Source: SLNP01 sp964568875 (GTDB lineage: Bacteria > Bacteroidota > Bacteroidia > Bacteroidales > VadinHA17). Taken from it: 64,000 bases of DNA. Below, one piece after another: positions 53,521-63,011 of this stretch. A model generated the notes under the pieces. The model had not been told where the DNA came from and ran no database searches. It worked only from the letters and a program-made list of their open reading frames with translations. The stretch covers positions 62,001 through 126,000 of the forward strand of contig CAZMSH010000005.1 of the NCBI GenBank assembly GCA_964568875.1. The letters run 5' to 3'. Each line of letters opens with the position of its first letter. The first letter of the stretch is position 1. Position numbers and translations under genes: made by a program.

Positions 53521-55017
53521 ATGAAAAAGATACTTATTCTATTGGCAATGTTAATCCCCTCAACGGGGGTTTTTGCTGCTGAGACGTCAGCCAGCTTCAA
53601 CATTACTCAGGACACTGTTGTGGTTGTCACGCAGTCAGAGCAGCAGGTAACTGCTGTTACACCTGCCGCACCGGGAAGCATAGCCACCGGGGGGAACGTG
53701 ATAGATGCGTCGCTTAGTTCGGGAATAACACTCACAGGCGTACTGAGAGGGTTGTTGGGAATGGCTGTTATCCTGGCTATAGCATGGGTATTCAGCAAAA
53801 ACCGCAGGGCAATAAACTGGAGGGTAGTACTGATAGGACTGACAATACAGATTCTGCTTGCCGTTGGAATTCTTTATGTTCCATTCATCAGGTTCTTTTT
53901 TGAGTTTGTGGGTAAGATCTTTGTTAAGATACTGGACTTTACAAAGGAGGGCAGCGTTTTCCTCTTCGGCAACCTGATGGATATTGACTCGTTCGGAATG
54001 ATCTTTGCTTTTCAGATACTGCCTACCATAATATTTTTCTCTGCACTTACTTCACTGCTTTTTTACCTGGGCATAATACAGAAAGTTGTCTACGCCCTGG
54101 CATGGGTTATGACCAAGACAATGCAGCTGAGCGGAGCTGAAAGCCTCTCTGTTGCCGGAAATATATTTCTTGGGCAGACAGAATCACCTCTGATGGTAAA
54201 GGCATATCTGCCAAAGATGAATCCATCTGAAATAATGCTGGTAATGACCGGAGGAATGGCTACCCTTGCGGGTGGAGTACTGGCCGCGTATATAGGATTT
54301 CTCGGTGGAGGCGATCCGGTACAGAGGCTCATATTTGCAAAGCACCTGCTTGCGGCATCGGTAATGGCCGCTCCCGGGGCAGTGGTAATATCCAAGATGC
54401 TGGTGCCGCAGGTAGACGATATTGACCGTGAGATAGAGATTACCCGTGACAAGGTGGGCAGCAACATACTTGATGCTGTCTCAAATGGCACAACAGAGGG
54501 ATTGAGGCTTGCGGCGAATGTAGGTGCCATGCTGCTCACCTTTCTGGCTTTCATTGCGTTTATAAATTACATATTTCTGAAGCTTGGACAGTGGACCGAC
54601 ATTAATGAATCGATTGCAGCAATAACAGGGGGGACTTATGACCGACTGTCACTGCAGTTCATCCTTGGATACACATTTGCTCCTGTTATGTGGCTTATTG
54701 GCGTTGGAGCTGAGGATATTACATTGTTGGGCAGGCTCCTTGGAGAGAAGGTTATAATGACTGAGTTTGTTGGCTACATTAGCCTTGCCGAACTCAAGGA
54801 TGCAGGTGCCTTCGTACATAATAAATCGATAATAATGGCTACATATATGCTTGCCGGATTTGCCAATTTCGCATCAATCGGTATCCAGATCGGCGGCATA
54901 GGATCACTGGCCCCAAACCAGAGGGTGCTGCTTTCCAGGTTTGGATTCAGAGCCTTGCTGGCAGGAACACTGGCATCGCTGATGTCAGCTACGATAATCG
55001 GTACAATACTGGGATAA
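53521..55017 (+). CDS. NupC-family concentrative nucleoside transporter
   Basis: 498 residues. An apparent signal peptide (about 1-20, ending VFAAE) and a Thr/Val-rich linker of about 45 residues precede the NupC domain, which carries LSVAGNIFLGQTESPLMVKAYL and MTGGMATLAGGVLAAYIGFLG, cited here by short parts GQTESPL and GGMATLAGG. About eight membrane helices follow. It should take up nucleosides with Na+ or H+. The extension before the transporter is seen in many Bacteroidota NupC proteins. Downstream are GH97, thyA and folA, close together on the same strand. Confidence 0.92.
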   Translation: MKKILILLAMLIPSTGVFAAETSASFNITQDTVVVVTQSEQQVTAVTPAAPGSIATGGNVIDASLSSGITLTGVLRGLLGMAVILAIAWVFSKNRRAINWRVVLIGLTIQILLAVGILYVPFIRFFFEFVGKIFVKILDFTKEGSVFLFGNLMDIDSFGMIFAFQILPTIIFFSALTSLLFYLGIIQKVVYALAWVMTKTMQLSGAESLSVAGNIFLGQTESPLMVKAYLPKMNPSEIMLVMTGGMATLAGGVLAAYIGFLGGGDPVQRLIFAKHLLAASVMAAPGAVVISKMLVPQVDDIDREIEITRDKVGSNILDAVSNGTTEGLRLAANVGAMLLTFLAFIAFINYIFLKLGQWTDINESIAAITGGTYDRLSLQFILGYTFAPVMWLIGVGAEDITLLGRLLGEKVIMTEFVGYISLAELKDAGAFVHNKSIIMATYMLAGFANFASIGIQIGGIGSLAPNQRVLLSRFGFRALLAGTLASLMSATIIGTILG

Positions 55018-55047
55018 TACTATTTTGAAATAAATATTTTACAGGTT

Positions 55048-56994
55048 ATGAGGGGATTATTGGCTGTGATTTGCCTTTGCATGTGTAGTTTAATTGCAGT
55101 TGACGGCAAGGAGTATTCACTGGTTTCACCAGACAGTAATATTGAGGTAAAAGTAAATATTGGGAGTTCGGTAAGTTTTTCGGTCTACTGGCAAAAGAAC
55201 CTGGTGGCGGGGCCGTGCGAAGTGGCCATGGAACTGGGTGGGGAGAGACTTTTTGGCAGAAATGAAACTGTCACCCGGGCATCAACGCAGTCGGTGAATG
55301 AAATACTGAAACCGGTGGTACCTCATAAGAATTCAACGATAAGGGATGAATACAATTCACTGTCACTGCGAATGCGGTCGGGGTTCACCCTCGCTTTCAG
55401 GGCATATAACGATGGTGTGGCCTACAGGTTTGAATCCGCTCTCAAAGGAGAGCTGACAGTTGTAAATGAAGTGGCTCAATTCTCTTTTCCCGGGGGAACC
55501 TCATCATGGTATCCTCTTGAAGAGAGTTATTTGTCGCACAACGAGCGAACCTATCTGAAGACCTCGCTCGATACAGTAACACAGAAACACCTGGCAAGCC
55601 TTCCGGCGCTCTTTGTGGCAAACGGAATCAATGTGCTGCTGACGGAATCAGACCTGGAAGATTATCCCGGCATGTGGATAAAGGGTAACGGCAATGGAGG
55701 CATTCAGGGCGTATGGCCTGCATATCCTGCCACGGAAAGGCTTATCCGCGACAGGACGCTCTCAGTTACAGGGCGCGAGGAGTATATCGCAAAGACAAGC
55801 GGTAGCCGTACCTTCCCCTGGAGAGCATTTATCATATCTCCGTCTGACGCCGGCCTGATAGAGAGTGACATGGTTTTCAAACTGGCACCTGAATGCAGAC
55901 TTGAGGAGACTGACTGGATAAAGCCCGGAATGGTGGCCTGGGACTGGTGGAACGCCAACAATATATACGGTGTTGATTTCAGGGCAGGACTGAATACCGA
56001 TACCTATAAATACTATATAGATTTTGCCTCCGAAAATGGCATTGAATATATTATCCTCGACGAAGGCTGGTACAGGCTTGGCAATGTACTCGACATATCG
56101 CCGCAATTTGACCTTCCCGAGCTGTTCAGGTATGCTGAAGAGAAAGAGGTCGGGATAATACTGTGGGTGGTCTGGAAGACATTCTATGACCAGATTGATG
56201 AGGCTCTTCCAAAATTTGCAGAGTGGGGTGCAAAAGGTATTAAGGTTGATTTCATGCAGCGTGATGACCAGCCGGTCGTAAACTTCTACCACGAGATCGC
56301 ACAACGGGCTGCGGAGTATAACATGCTTGTTGATTTTCACGGTTCGTACAAACCTGTAGGTATGATCAGGACCTTCCCCAATGTTCTTACCAGCGAAGGG
56401 CTGAAAGGGCTTGAGCATTGCAAATGGAGCGATGATGCCAATCCTGAACACAACGTAACTATCCCGTTCATACGTATGGTGGCAGGACCAATGGATTACA
56501 CTCCGGGGGCGATGGTGAATATGGACAGGGCCAGCTTCAAGCCCATGTACAACAGACCGGCCAGTCTCGGTACCAGAGTTCACCAGATGGCTATGTATGT
56601 CGTCTATGAGAGTCCGCTGCAGATGCTTGCCGATAATCCGTCAAACTACAGGCGCGAGCCTGAGTGCACCTCTTTTATGGCATCTGTTCCGGTAGTATGG
56701 GATGAGACCAGAGTGCTTCATGCAAGCATAGGCGACTATGTTGTGGTGGCGCGCCGGAATGGGAATGACTGGTACATAGGGGCAATGAGTGACTGGACAA
56801 CGAGGGAGCTTGACATGGATCTTTCATTTTTAGCCGGGGGTGAATATGTGGTTACTGCCTTTGCCGATGGCATTAATGCTGACAGGTATGCCAGTGATTA
56901 CAGTAAGAGCCTGACTACTGTTAATACCAATACTGTTATAAAGATAAAGATGGCTCCCGGCGGCGGATGGGTGGCAAAAATAGCCCCCAAATGA
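55048..56994 (+). CDS. GH97-family glycoside hydrolase
   Basis: 648 residues with a signal peptide (ending AVDGK). The N-terminal beta-sandwich (about 22-270) is followed by a TIM barrel with WDWWN, EYIILDEGWY, GAKGIKVDFMQRDDQ (Asp401), VDFHGSYKP, HNVTIPFIRMVAGPMDYTPG and a C-terminal beta domain. The family contains retaining alpha-galactosidases and inverting alpha-glucosidases such as SusB. The VDFMxRDDQ form looks closer to the retaining group as I know it, but I would not fix the substrate. Periplasmic. It follows the transporter gene by 30 nt. Confidence 0.9.
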   Translation: MRGLLAVICLCMCSLIAVDGKEYSLVSPDSNIEVKVNIGSSVSFSVYWQKNLVAGPCEVAMELGGERLFGRNETVTRASTQSVNEILKPVVPHKNSTIRDEYNSLSLRMRSGFTLAFRAYNDGVAYRFESALKGELTVVNEVAQFSFPGGTSSWYPLEESYLSHNERTYLKTSLDTVTQKHLASLPALFVANGINVLLTESDLEDYPGMWIKGNGNGGIQGVWPAYPATERLIRDRTLSVTGREEYIAKTSGSRTFPWRAFIISPSDAGLIESDMVFKLAPECRLEETDWIKPGMVAWDWWNANNIYGVDFRAGLNTDTYKYYIDFASENGIEYIILDEGWYRLGNVLDISPQFDLPELFRYAEEKEVGIILWVVWKTFYDQIDEALPKFAEWGAKGIKVDFMQRDDQPVVNFYHEIAQRAAEYNMLVDFHGSYKPVGMIRTFPNVLTSEGLKGLEHCKWSDDANPEHNVTIPFIRMVAGPMDYTPGAMVNMDRASFKPMYNRPASLGTRVHQMAMYVVYESPLQMLADNPSNYRREPECTSFMASVPVVWDETRVLHASIGDYVVVARRNGNDWYIGAMSDWTTRELDMDLSFLAGGEYVVTAFADGINADRYASDYSKSLTTVNTNTVIKIKMAPGGGWVAKIAPK

Positions 56995-57005
56995 TCGATT
57001 AAGGC

Positions 57006-57800
57006 ATGAAGCAATATCTTGACCTGCTTAATCATGTGTTGAATAACGGCACAGAAAAGAGTGACCGTACCGGGACAGGAACAAAAAGCGTTTTCGGTTA
57101 CCAGATGCGGTTTGATCTGCAGAATGGATTTCCGCTGATGACGACCAAGAAGCTTCATGTGAAGTCGATAATACATGAGTTGCTCTGGTTCATAAGCGGC
57201 GACACCAATATAAAATACCTGCAGGAAAACGGAGTACGTATCTGGAACGAATGGGCCGATGATGAGGGCAACCTCGGTCCGGTATATGGTTACCAGTGGC
57301 GTTCATGGCCTGTAGCCGGAGGCGGGTCGGTAGACCAGCTTCAGCAGGTTGTTGAGTCCATCAGGAAGAACCCCGATTCACGGCGTCATATTGTCACCGC
57401 CTGGAATCCGGGTGAAATTGAGAAGATGGCACTGCCTCCGTGTCACATACTTTTCCAGTTTTACGTCGCTGACGGCAGACTCTCCTGTCAGCTGTACCAG
57501 AGAAGCGCTGATATCTTTCTTGGTGTTCCGTTCAATATTGCCTCTTACTCATTATTAATGCTGATGATGGCCTCGGTGACAGGATACATGCCTGGTGAGT
57601 TTATTCACACACTCGGAGATGCACACATCTATCTTAATCATATTGAGCAAGTTGAGCTTCAGCTCAAGCGAAAACCATTACCTCTGCCAATGGTGAAGGT
57701 CAATACTGCCGTAAGTGATATTACCGGTTTCAGATATGAAGATTTTACAATAGAAAATTATAAGGCACATCCGCATATAAAAGGTGAAATATCAATATAA
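57006..57800 (+). CDS. thyA: Thymidylate synthase
   Basis: 264 residues, the standard ThyA length. It has the active-site cysteine in ALPPCHILFQFYV, the folate and dUMP loop SCQLYQRSADIFLGVPFNIAS (cited by its ends SCQLYQ and PFNIAS), and DSRRHIVTAWNP. It methylates dUMP to dTMP with methylene-tetrahydrofolate. Starts 11 nt after GH97 and ends 8 nt before folA, the classical pairing. Confidence 0.97.
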   Translation: MKQYLDLLNHVLNNGTEKSDRTGTGTKSVFGYQMRFDLQNGFPLMTTKKLHVKSIIHELLWFISGDTNIKYLQENGVRIWNEWADDEGNLGPVYGYQWRSWPVAGGGSVDQLQQVVESIRKNPDSRRHIVTAWNPGEIEKMALPPCHILFQFYVADGRLSCQLYQRSADIFLGVPFNIASYSLLMLMMASVTGYMPGEFIHTLGDAHIYLNHIEQVELQLKRKPLPLPMVKVNTAVSDITGFRYEDFTIENYKAHPHIKGEISI

Positions 57801-57808
57801 GGCTTAAG

Positions 57809-58303
57809 ATGATATCAATTATAGTAGCTATAGCGAAGAATTATGCGATAGGAAAGAATAATGACCTTCTCTGGCATCTTTCTGCCGATTTGAAAAGATT
57901 CAAAAGACTTACCTCAGGTAATTGCGTGCTTATGGGCAGGAAGACGTGGGAGTCGTTACCTGTAAAACCGTTGCCGGGAAGAAAGAATATTATCCTCACC
58001 GATAATCCGGAAGATTGCTTTGAATGTTCACATACTGTCTTCACGATAGAAGAGGCACTGGCACAGTGCGAGGGATGTGAAGAGGTGTTCGTTATAGGCG
58101 GAGGGTCAGTATATCGCCAGTTTATGGATATTGCCGATCGGCTTTATATCACCTGGGTAGACAGGGAGTTTGAGGCTGACACCTGGTTCCCTGAAATTGA
58201 TCCTGCAGTATGGGAGGAGACAGAACGGGAAGGAGATTTTTTTGACGAAAGTAATGGCCTCACCTACAGATATGTAACCTATCTGCGTCGCAGCCGGCAG
58301 TAA
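57809..58303 (+). CDS. folA: Dihydrofolate reductase
   Basis: 164 residues, a full DHFR: ISIIVAIAKNYAIGKNNDLLWHL near the start, then GRKTWESLPVKPLPGRKNII and EEVFVIGGGSVYRQF; only short parts AIGKNNDLLWHL, MGRKTWESLP and VIGGGSVYRQF need be checked. It regenerates tetrahydrofolate used up by ThyA. Last gene of the tight thyA-folA pair. Confidence 0.97.
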   Translation: MISIIVAIAKNYAIGKNNDLLWHLSADLKRFKRLTSGNCVLMGRKTWESLPVKPLPGRKNIILTDNPEDCFECSHTVFTIEEALAQCEGCEEVFVIGGGSVYRQFMDIADRLYITWVDREFEADTWFPEIDPAVWEETEREGDFFDESNGLTYRYVTYLRRSRQ

Positions 58304-58396
58304 CTTTTTCCACTTTTTTTCGTTCAACGGTTAAACTATTTGCATGCAGGGTCATCTATAAGCATGTAAAAAGTATTAACCTAATAAATGATCATT

Positions 58397-59257
58397 ATGA
58401 AAACAAGGATTTTAATAGCAATGTCAGTAGTTGCACTAGCAATAGCAGTAGTCTCGTGCCAGAAAAGCGACCTCATTACCGAAAAGGATCTCGATATGGC
58501 TGAGGACAATGTAATTGCCGAAGCGATATTCGATGATATTTTCAACTCTGTCGATATCGCTTCATGGTTGCTGGAAGGAGCAATGAAGAGCGAGTTTTCA
58601 AAAGGAATGGCGCTCTCTTCTGATTCCTGTCCGGTTGTTACCGTAAATTTTCCTGACGGTACTACCTGGCCAAAAGTAATTACCATTGATTACGGTGACG
58701 GCTGCACAATTAGCGACGTGACCAGAAAAGGAAAGATAATTATTGAGATAACGGCACGTCGTCATGTAACAGGATCAATGAGAACAGTTACATTCGATGG
58801 TTATTATTTCAACGATATTGCCGTTGAGGGAACCAAGAGCATTAAGAACCTGGGCCCCAACAGTAACGACAACATTGTGATTGAAGTAAAACTTGAGGGA
58901 GGAAAAATGACGCTTCCTGACGGTAAAACAATAGAGAGAGAGGTCAACCGTCAGAGGGAATGGATAGCCGGACTTAATACTCCGTTCTATATATGGGATG
59001 ACGAATGCCTGATCACGGGTAATACCTCAGGCAAAAACATAAATGATGTAACCTACACAACCACTATTTCGACTCCGCTGCTCTGGAAGAGGGTTTGCAG
59101 ATTCATTGTTTCGGGAGTTATATTAATAGAGCGTGAAGGCTTTGAGCCGGTTGAACTCGATTACGGCGATGGTGAATGTGATGCAAAGGCAGTTCTGCGC
59201 CGGGGAGATGAAGAGAAGGAGATCTTTCTAAAGGTCCGGCATAAGAGGATGTTGTAA
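58397..59257 (+). CDS. Hypothetical lipoprotein
   Basis: About 286 residues from the ATG at 58397 (an ATG at 58388 is three codons upstream). A lipoprotein signal ends AVVSC. The mature protein is beta-rich with two related stretches, ITIDYGDGCTISDVTRKGKI near the middle and ELDYGDGECDAKAVLRRGDEE near the end, which look like a repeated strand pair around YGDG-C. Family not recognised. It has its own strong terminator. Confidence 0.72.
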   Translation: MKTRILIAMSVVALAIAVVSCQKSDLITEKDLDMAEDNVIAEAIFDDIFNSVDIASWLLEGAMKSEFSKGMALSSDSCPVVTVNFPDGTTWPKVITIDYGDGCTISDVTRKGKIIIEITARRHVTGSMRTVTFDGYYFNDIAVEGTKSIKNLGPNSNDNIVIEVKLEGGKMTLPDGKTIEREVNRQREWIAGLNTPFYIWDDECLITGNTSGKNINDVTYTTTISTPLLWKRVCRFIVSGVILIEREGFEPVELDYGDGECDAKAVLRRGDEEKEIFLKVRHKRML

Positions 59258-59262
59258 AAATG

Positions 59263-59296
59263 AAGAGCCCCGGTGTTTTTTCCGGGGCTCTTTTTT
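59263..59296 (+). terminator. Terminator between the lipoprotein gene and clpX
   Basis: An 11-bp GC-rich stem AAGAGCCCCGG/CCGGGGCTCTT (59263-59273 with 59282-59292) with a T-run on the plus strand. The reverse complement has a weaker T-run, so it may also end the convergent clpX transcript. Confidence 0.88.
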
Positions 59297-59332
59297 ATCT
59301 AACCTCTCTTTTCAGAAAATACCAATAAGGTG

Positions 59333-60547
59333 TCAGGCTGATTTAAGCATTTTCATGTTTATCCTTTCCAGCTTTTTCGTTGCATAGCTGGTGGTAACGA
59401 CAAACTCTTTCTCATCGGTGGATGGGAGTTCGAACATCGCGTCAATCATAATCGATTCACATATTGCCCGTAATCCGCGTGCTCCGAGTTTGAACTCAAC
59501 GGCTTTGTCAACTATGTAATCGAGGGCTTCATCGCTGAAGGTAAGTTTTATGCCGTCCATGTCAAACAGCTTGATATATTGCTTGGTAATTGCATTTTTA
59601 GGATCGGTAAGGATTGCCCTTAGTGCCTTGCGGTCAAGAGGATTAAGGTGTGCCAGCACGGGCAGACGGCCCACTATTTCGGGTATCATGCCATAGGATC
59701 TGAGGTCCTGCGGGGCAATATACTGAATCAGGTTTCCCTTATCAACCCTTTCACGGTTCTTTGATGCGCCATAACCTACAACCTGGGTGTTAAGCCGCAG
59801 GGCTATCTTCTTTTCGATACCGTCAAAAGCTCCTCCGCAGATGAAAAGGATGTTTTTTGTATCCACAGGTATCATCTTCTGCTCAGGATGCTTCCTTCCG
59901 CCCTGCGGTGGCACATTAACCACCGATCCTTCAAGGAGTTTAAGCAGGCCCTGCTGAACACCCTCGCCTGAGACGTCACGGGTAATGGATGGATTGTCGC
60001 CTTTGCGGGCTATCTTGTCGATCTCATCTATAAATACAATACCCCTTTCTGCAGCCTTAACGTCATAATCAGCGTTTTGCAGCAGTCTGGTGAGGAGGCT
60101 TTCTATATCTTCACCGACATATCCCGCCTCGGTAAGCACAGTGGCATCAACAATTGTAAACGGAACATGCAGCATCTTTGCGATAGTTCTGGCAAGCAGT
60201 GTCTTTCCGGTACCAGTTTCTCCCACCAGGATGATATTGGATTTCTCAACTTCGACATCATCATTTTCGGGCTTTTGCATTAACCTCTTGTAGTGGTTGT
60301 AGACAGCTACGGCAAGGATTTTCTTTGCATCATGCTGCCCGATAACATACTGGTCGAGAAATTCTTTTATCTCTGCCGGCTTCAGCAGGTTGATCTCATC
60401 TACGGAGAACCCCGATTTACTGCCCATCTCTTCGACCATAATATTGTGGGCCTGCTCAATGCAGTGATCACATATATGGCCGTCGAGGCCGGCAATAAGG
60501 ATATTGGCCTCTTTCTTTGTTCTGCCGCAGAATGAACATTTGTCCAT
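59333..60547 (-). CDS. clpX: ATP-dependent Clp protease ATP-binding subunit ClpX
   Basis: 404 residues. The N-terminal zinc-binding domain has CSFCGRTKKEAN and DHCIEQAH. The AAA+ domain follows with Walker A GETGTGKT, Walker B VFIDEIDKIA, the pore and sensor regions, and the IGF-type loop region after it. It unfolds proteins for ClpP. The start at 60547 is 2 nt after the clpP stop, so the two are co-translated. Confidence 0.97.
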   Translation of the reverse strand: MDKCSFCGRTKKEANILIAGLDGHICDHCIEQAHNIMVEEMGSKSGFSVDEINLLKPAEIKEFLDQYVIGQHDAKKILAVAVYNHYKRLMQKPENDDVEVEKSNIILVGETGTGKTLLARTIAKMLHVPFTIVDATVLTEAGYVGEDIESLLTRLLQNADYDVKAAERGIVFIDEIDKIARKGDNPSITRDVSGEGVQQGLLKLLEGSVVNVPPQGGRKHPEQKMIPVDTKNILFICGGAFDGIEKKIALRLNTQVVGYGASKNRERVDKGNLIQYIAPQDLRSYGMIPEIVGRLPVLAHLNPLDRKALRAILTDPKNAITKQYIKLFDMDGIKLTFSDEALDYIVDKAVEFKLGARGLRAICESIMIDAMFELPSTDEKEFVVTTSYATKKLERINMKMLKSA

Positions 60548-60549
60548 CT

Positions 60550-61239
60550 CTATTTCTTTTCTTTTGGTCTGAACAGGACTTCATCGATGAGGCCGTATTC
60601 TTTGGCCTCTTCCGCTGTCATCCAGTAATCACGGTCGGAATCCTTCTCCACCTTGTCGACATCTTTGCCGGCGTGGAGAGCAATTATTTCGTAGAGCTCC
60701 TTCTTAAGTTTCAATATTTCACGGGCCATGATTTCAATATCGGCGGCCTGCCCCTCTGCACCTCCCGAGGGCTGGTGCAGCATCACGCGCGAGTGTCTCA
60801 GTCCTGACCGTTTGCCCTTGGTTCCTGCAGTAAGCAGTACGGCAGCCATTGAGGCAGCCATGCCGGTACAAATAGTGGCAATATCGGCCGAGATATACTG
60901 CATGGTGTCGTAGATGCCGAGTCCGGCATAGACGGAGCCACCCGGACTGTTAAAATATATCTGTATATCCTTACCCGGGTCAGTTGAGTCGAGGTACAGA
61001 AGCTGCGCCTGAATAATGTTTGCTACATCATCATAAATCGGCAGACCCAGAAATATGATCCTGTCCATCATAAGACGTGAGAAAACGTCCATGGTTGCAA
61101 TGTTAAGCTGCCTCTCCTCGATGATTGTGGGAGAGATGTAACTGCCTGATACGGAAGCATATTTGTGCAGCATCAGGCTGCTTAATCCTTTCTTGCTTCT
61201 TGCAAACTTCCCGAAATCATCAAAGTAGTTCATAGTCAA
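60550..61239 (-). CDS. clpP: ATP-dependent Clp protease proteolytic subunit ClpP
   Basis: 229 residues. The catalytic triad is visible: Ser in GMAASMAAVLLTAG, His in RHSRVMLHQPSGGAEGQ, and the Asp in KDSDRDYWMTAEEA. An N-terminal stretch of about 25-30 residues precedes the ClpP core, as in Bacteroidota homologues. Forms the barrel served by ClpX. It follows tig by 53 nt in the usual tig-clpP-clpX order. Confidence 0.97.
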   Translation of the reverse strand: MTMNYFDDFGKFARSKKGLSSLMLHKYASVSGSYISPTIIEERQLNIATMDVFSRLMMDRIIFLGLPIYDDVANIIQAQLLYLDSTDPGKDIQIYFNSPGGSVYAGLGIYDTMQYISADIATICTGMAASMAAVLLTAGTKGKRSGLRHSRVMLHQPSGGAEGQAADIEIMAREILKLKKELYEIIALHAGKDVDKVEKDSDRDYWMTAEEAKEYGLIDEVLFRPKEKK

Positions 61240-61292
61240 TGGAATTGGTTCGGATTCAAAATTACTAAAATTATCTCTGAAATATTGCAGTA

Positions 61293-62800
61293 TTACTTCT
61301 TCTCTTCGAACAGTTTGTTGAACTGCTCAGATGAGACTTTCTTTTCATCAAGTTTTACATTGTCTCTAATGAAATCGGTAACCTTGGTGTCAAGAACCCT
61401 GTCAGCCAGCTTTCTGGCCTCTTCTTCCTTCTTCAGCAGTTCACGGGCATAGCCTGCTACCTGCTCATCGGTAGCGTAGTAAAGGCCGTATTGCATGAAC
61501 TGGTTGCGGGTGATTGTCATTGCTTCCTGCATAAGGTCTTCTTCTGATACCTTGATTTCGTTTGCTGAGGCCAGCCTGTTCCTGATAAGCTGCCATTTCA
61601 TGTCCTTCCTGAATGAATCAAACTCCTTCTCAATCTGTTCGGCGGTAAGGTTTTTGTTAGCAGCCAGGAGCCACCTTTTAAGAAACTCCTCGGGAAGGTC
61701 AAATTTAGTTTTCTCGACGGCGTAGTCAATGGCGTCGATTCTGAAACGGTAGTCACTCTCATTTCTGANNNNNNNNNNNNNNNNNNNNNNNNNNNNNNNN
61801 NNNNNNNNNNNNNNNNNNNNNNNNNNNNNNNNNNNNNNNNNNNNNNNNNNNNNNNNNNNNNNNNNNNNTCGACGGCGTAGTCAATGGCGTCGATTCTGAA
61901 ACGGTAGTCACTCTCATTTCTGAGGTTTCCGGCGATCTCTTCCTCCACTTTTTTCATGAACTCTGACTCTGTCATATCTGCATCGCCTCCGTATACTTTC
62001 CTGAAGAACTCAGCATCGAGAGCGGCTGGCTCAAAAGTACTTATTGACGAGATATCCATTGCGAAGTTTCCGGCAACATCAGCTACGTCCTCTTTGTTGA
62101 TCTTCAGAAAAGAAGCAATCTCTGTATCATTTTTCAATGTCTTTCTGATATCGAATATTACAGTCTCTCCTGCCTTCCTGCCCAGGAAGAGGTTCTTTTC
62201 TGTCTCATCATCAACCATAGAGAGCAGGAGCGAGACGTTCTCGGCCCTGATGCCGTCTTCGGCGGGTTCATTGGCATCATTAACCGCTATGGCGGTACCC
62301 CTTATCATCGACTGCTCCCCCACAATCTCATTCTCTGCAAATTCCCCGTGGCGCCTGCGGTGGTTCTCAATGAAACCATCCTTCATCTTCTGGTCGGGGG
62401 TAATAATATAATAAGGTATCTTGATCTTCTTTGTGAACTGAGGTTCAAACTGAGGAGTAAGGCCCAGGTCGAAACTGAAAGTGAAATCAGCCATATTATC
62501 GAATTCATCAATATCAGTCTCTTGAGGGAGAGGATCTCCCAGGATATCAAGTTTCTCTTCGGTAATGTAGTCAGACAGCTTTTTTGATACAATGTTGTTC
62601 AGTTCCTCAATCAGTACTGCCTTACCGTACATTTTTCTGATCAGACCCATTGGAGCCATGCCCGGTCGGAAACCCTTCAGCTGGGCATTGCGGCGCTGCT
62701 GTTTCAGGGCTGACTCAACCTTCTCTTCATAGTCAGGTTTTTCTACGGTAATCTTAACAACTGCGTTTAGTTCATCAACCTTTTCTAGTGTAATATTCAT
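61293..62800 (-). CDS. tig: Trigger factor, split by a false assembly gap
   Basis: A ribosome-associated chaperone. The N-terminal ribosome-binding domain starts MNITLEKVDELNAVVKITV, with GFRPGMAPMGLI near residue 45. A PPIase-like middle and helical C-terminal arms follow. The 100 N at 61769-61868 are flanked by identical 55-nt sequences. Without the Ns and one copy the gene is 1,353 nt, exactly 451 codons, and reads through in frame from DAIDYAV to EKTKFDLPEEFLKRW. So the gene is intact, about 450 residues, the usual length. As given, the C-terminal third appears as a separate frame starting at 61601. Confidence 0.93.
61714..61923. other. Spurious assembly gap: 100 N between two identical 55-nt ends
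   Basis: 61714-61768 equals 61869-61923 over all 55 nt. The two contigs overlap and were joined with Ns instead of being merged. The collapsed sequence restores the trigger factor frame. Confidence 0.93.
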
Positions 62801-62821
62801 ATTGTCAAAGTTTATTATCTG

Positions 62822-62869
62822 AAAAAAAACCGCCTAAACCCTCTTTTCCTCGATCTGTTTAAGCGGTTT
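62822..62869 (-). terminator. Terminator after tRNA-Leu
   Basis: 13-bp stem (62827-62839 with 62857-62869, one G-T wobble) with a run of eight T on the minus strand. It separates the tRNA from tig. Confidence 0.85.
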
Positions 62870-62874
62870 AAACC

Positions 62875-62959
62875 TGGTGCGGATGAAGGGACTCGAACCC
62901 CCACGCCCTGAGGCACAAGATCCTAAGTCTTGCGCGGCTACCAATTACGCCACATCCGC
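62875..62959 (-). tRNA. tRNA-Leu, anticodon UAG
   Basis: Minus strand. Acceptor stem GCGGATG/CATCCGC, anticodon stem CAAGA/TCTTG with loop CTTAGGA (anticodon TAG), a long variable arm typical of leucine tRNA, T-loop GGTTCGAGTCC, discriminator A and encoded CCA (62875-62877). Reads CUN leucine codons, mainly CUA. Confidence 0.96.
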
Positions 62960-62972
62960 GTGAAATTCCGCG

Positions 62973-63001
62973 CAAAGGTACAAAAAATATCATTATATCA
63001 A
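62973..63001 (-). promoter_or_regulatory. Bacteroidota-type promoter of tRNA-Leu
   Basis: On the minus strand TTG (63001-62999), 18 nt, then TACCTTTG (62980-62973), 13 nt before the tRNA 5' end. Confidence 0.6.
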
Positions 63002-63011
63002 TGCGCTGCAG

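Noticed and set aside
61598..62800. Trigger factor as a frameshifted pseudogene
   Set aside because: The apparent frame change comes from 100 N plus a duplicated 55-nt contig end; the merged sequence is in frame.
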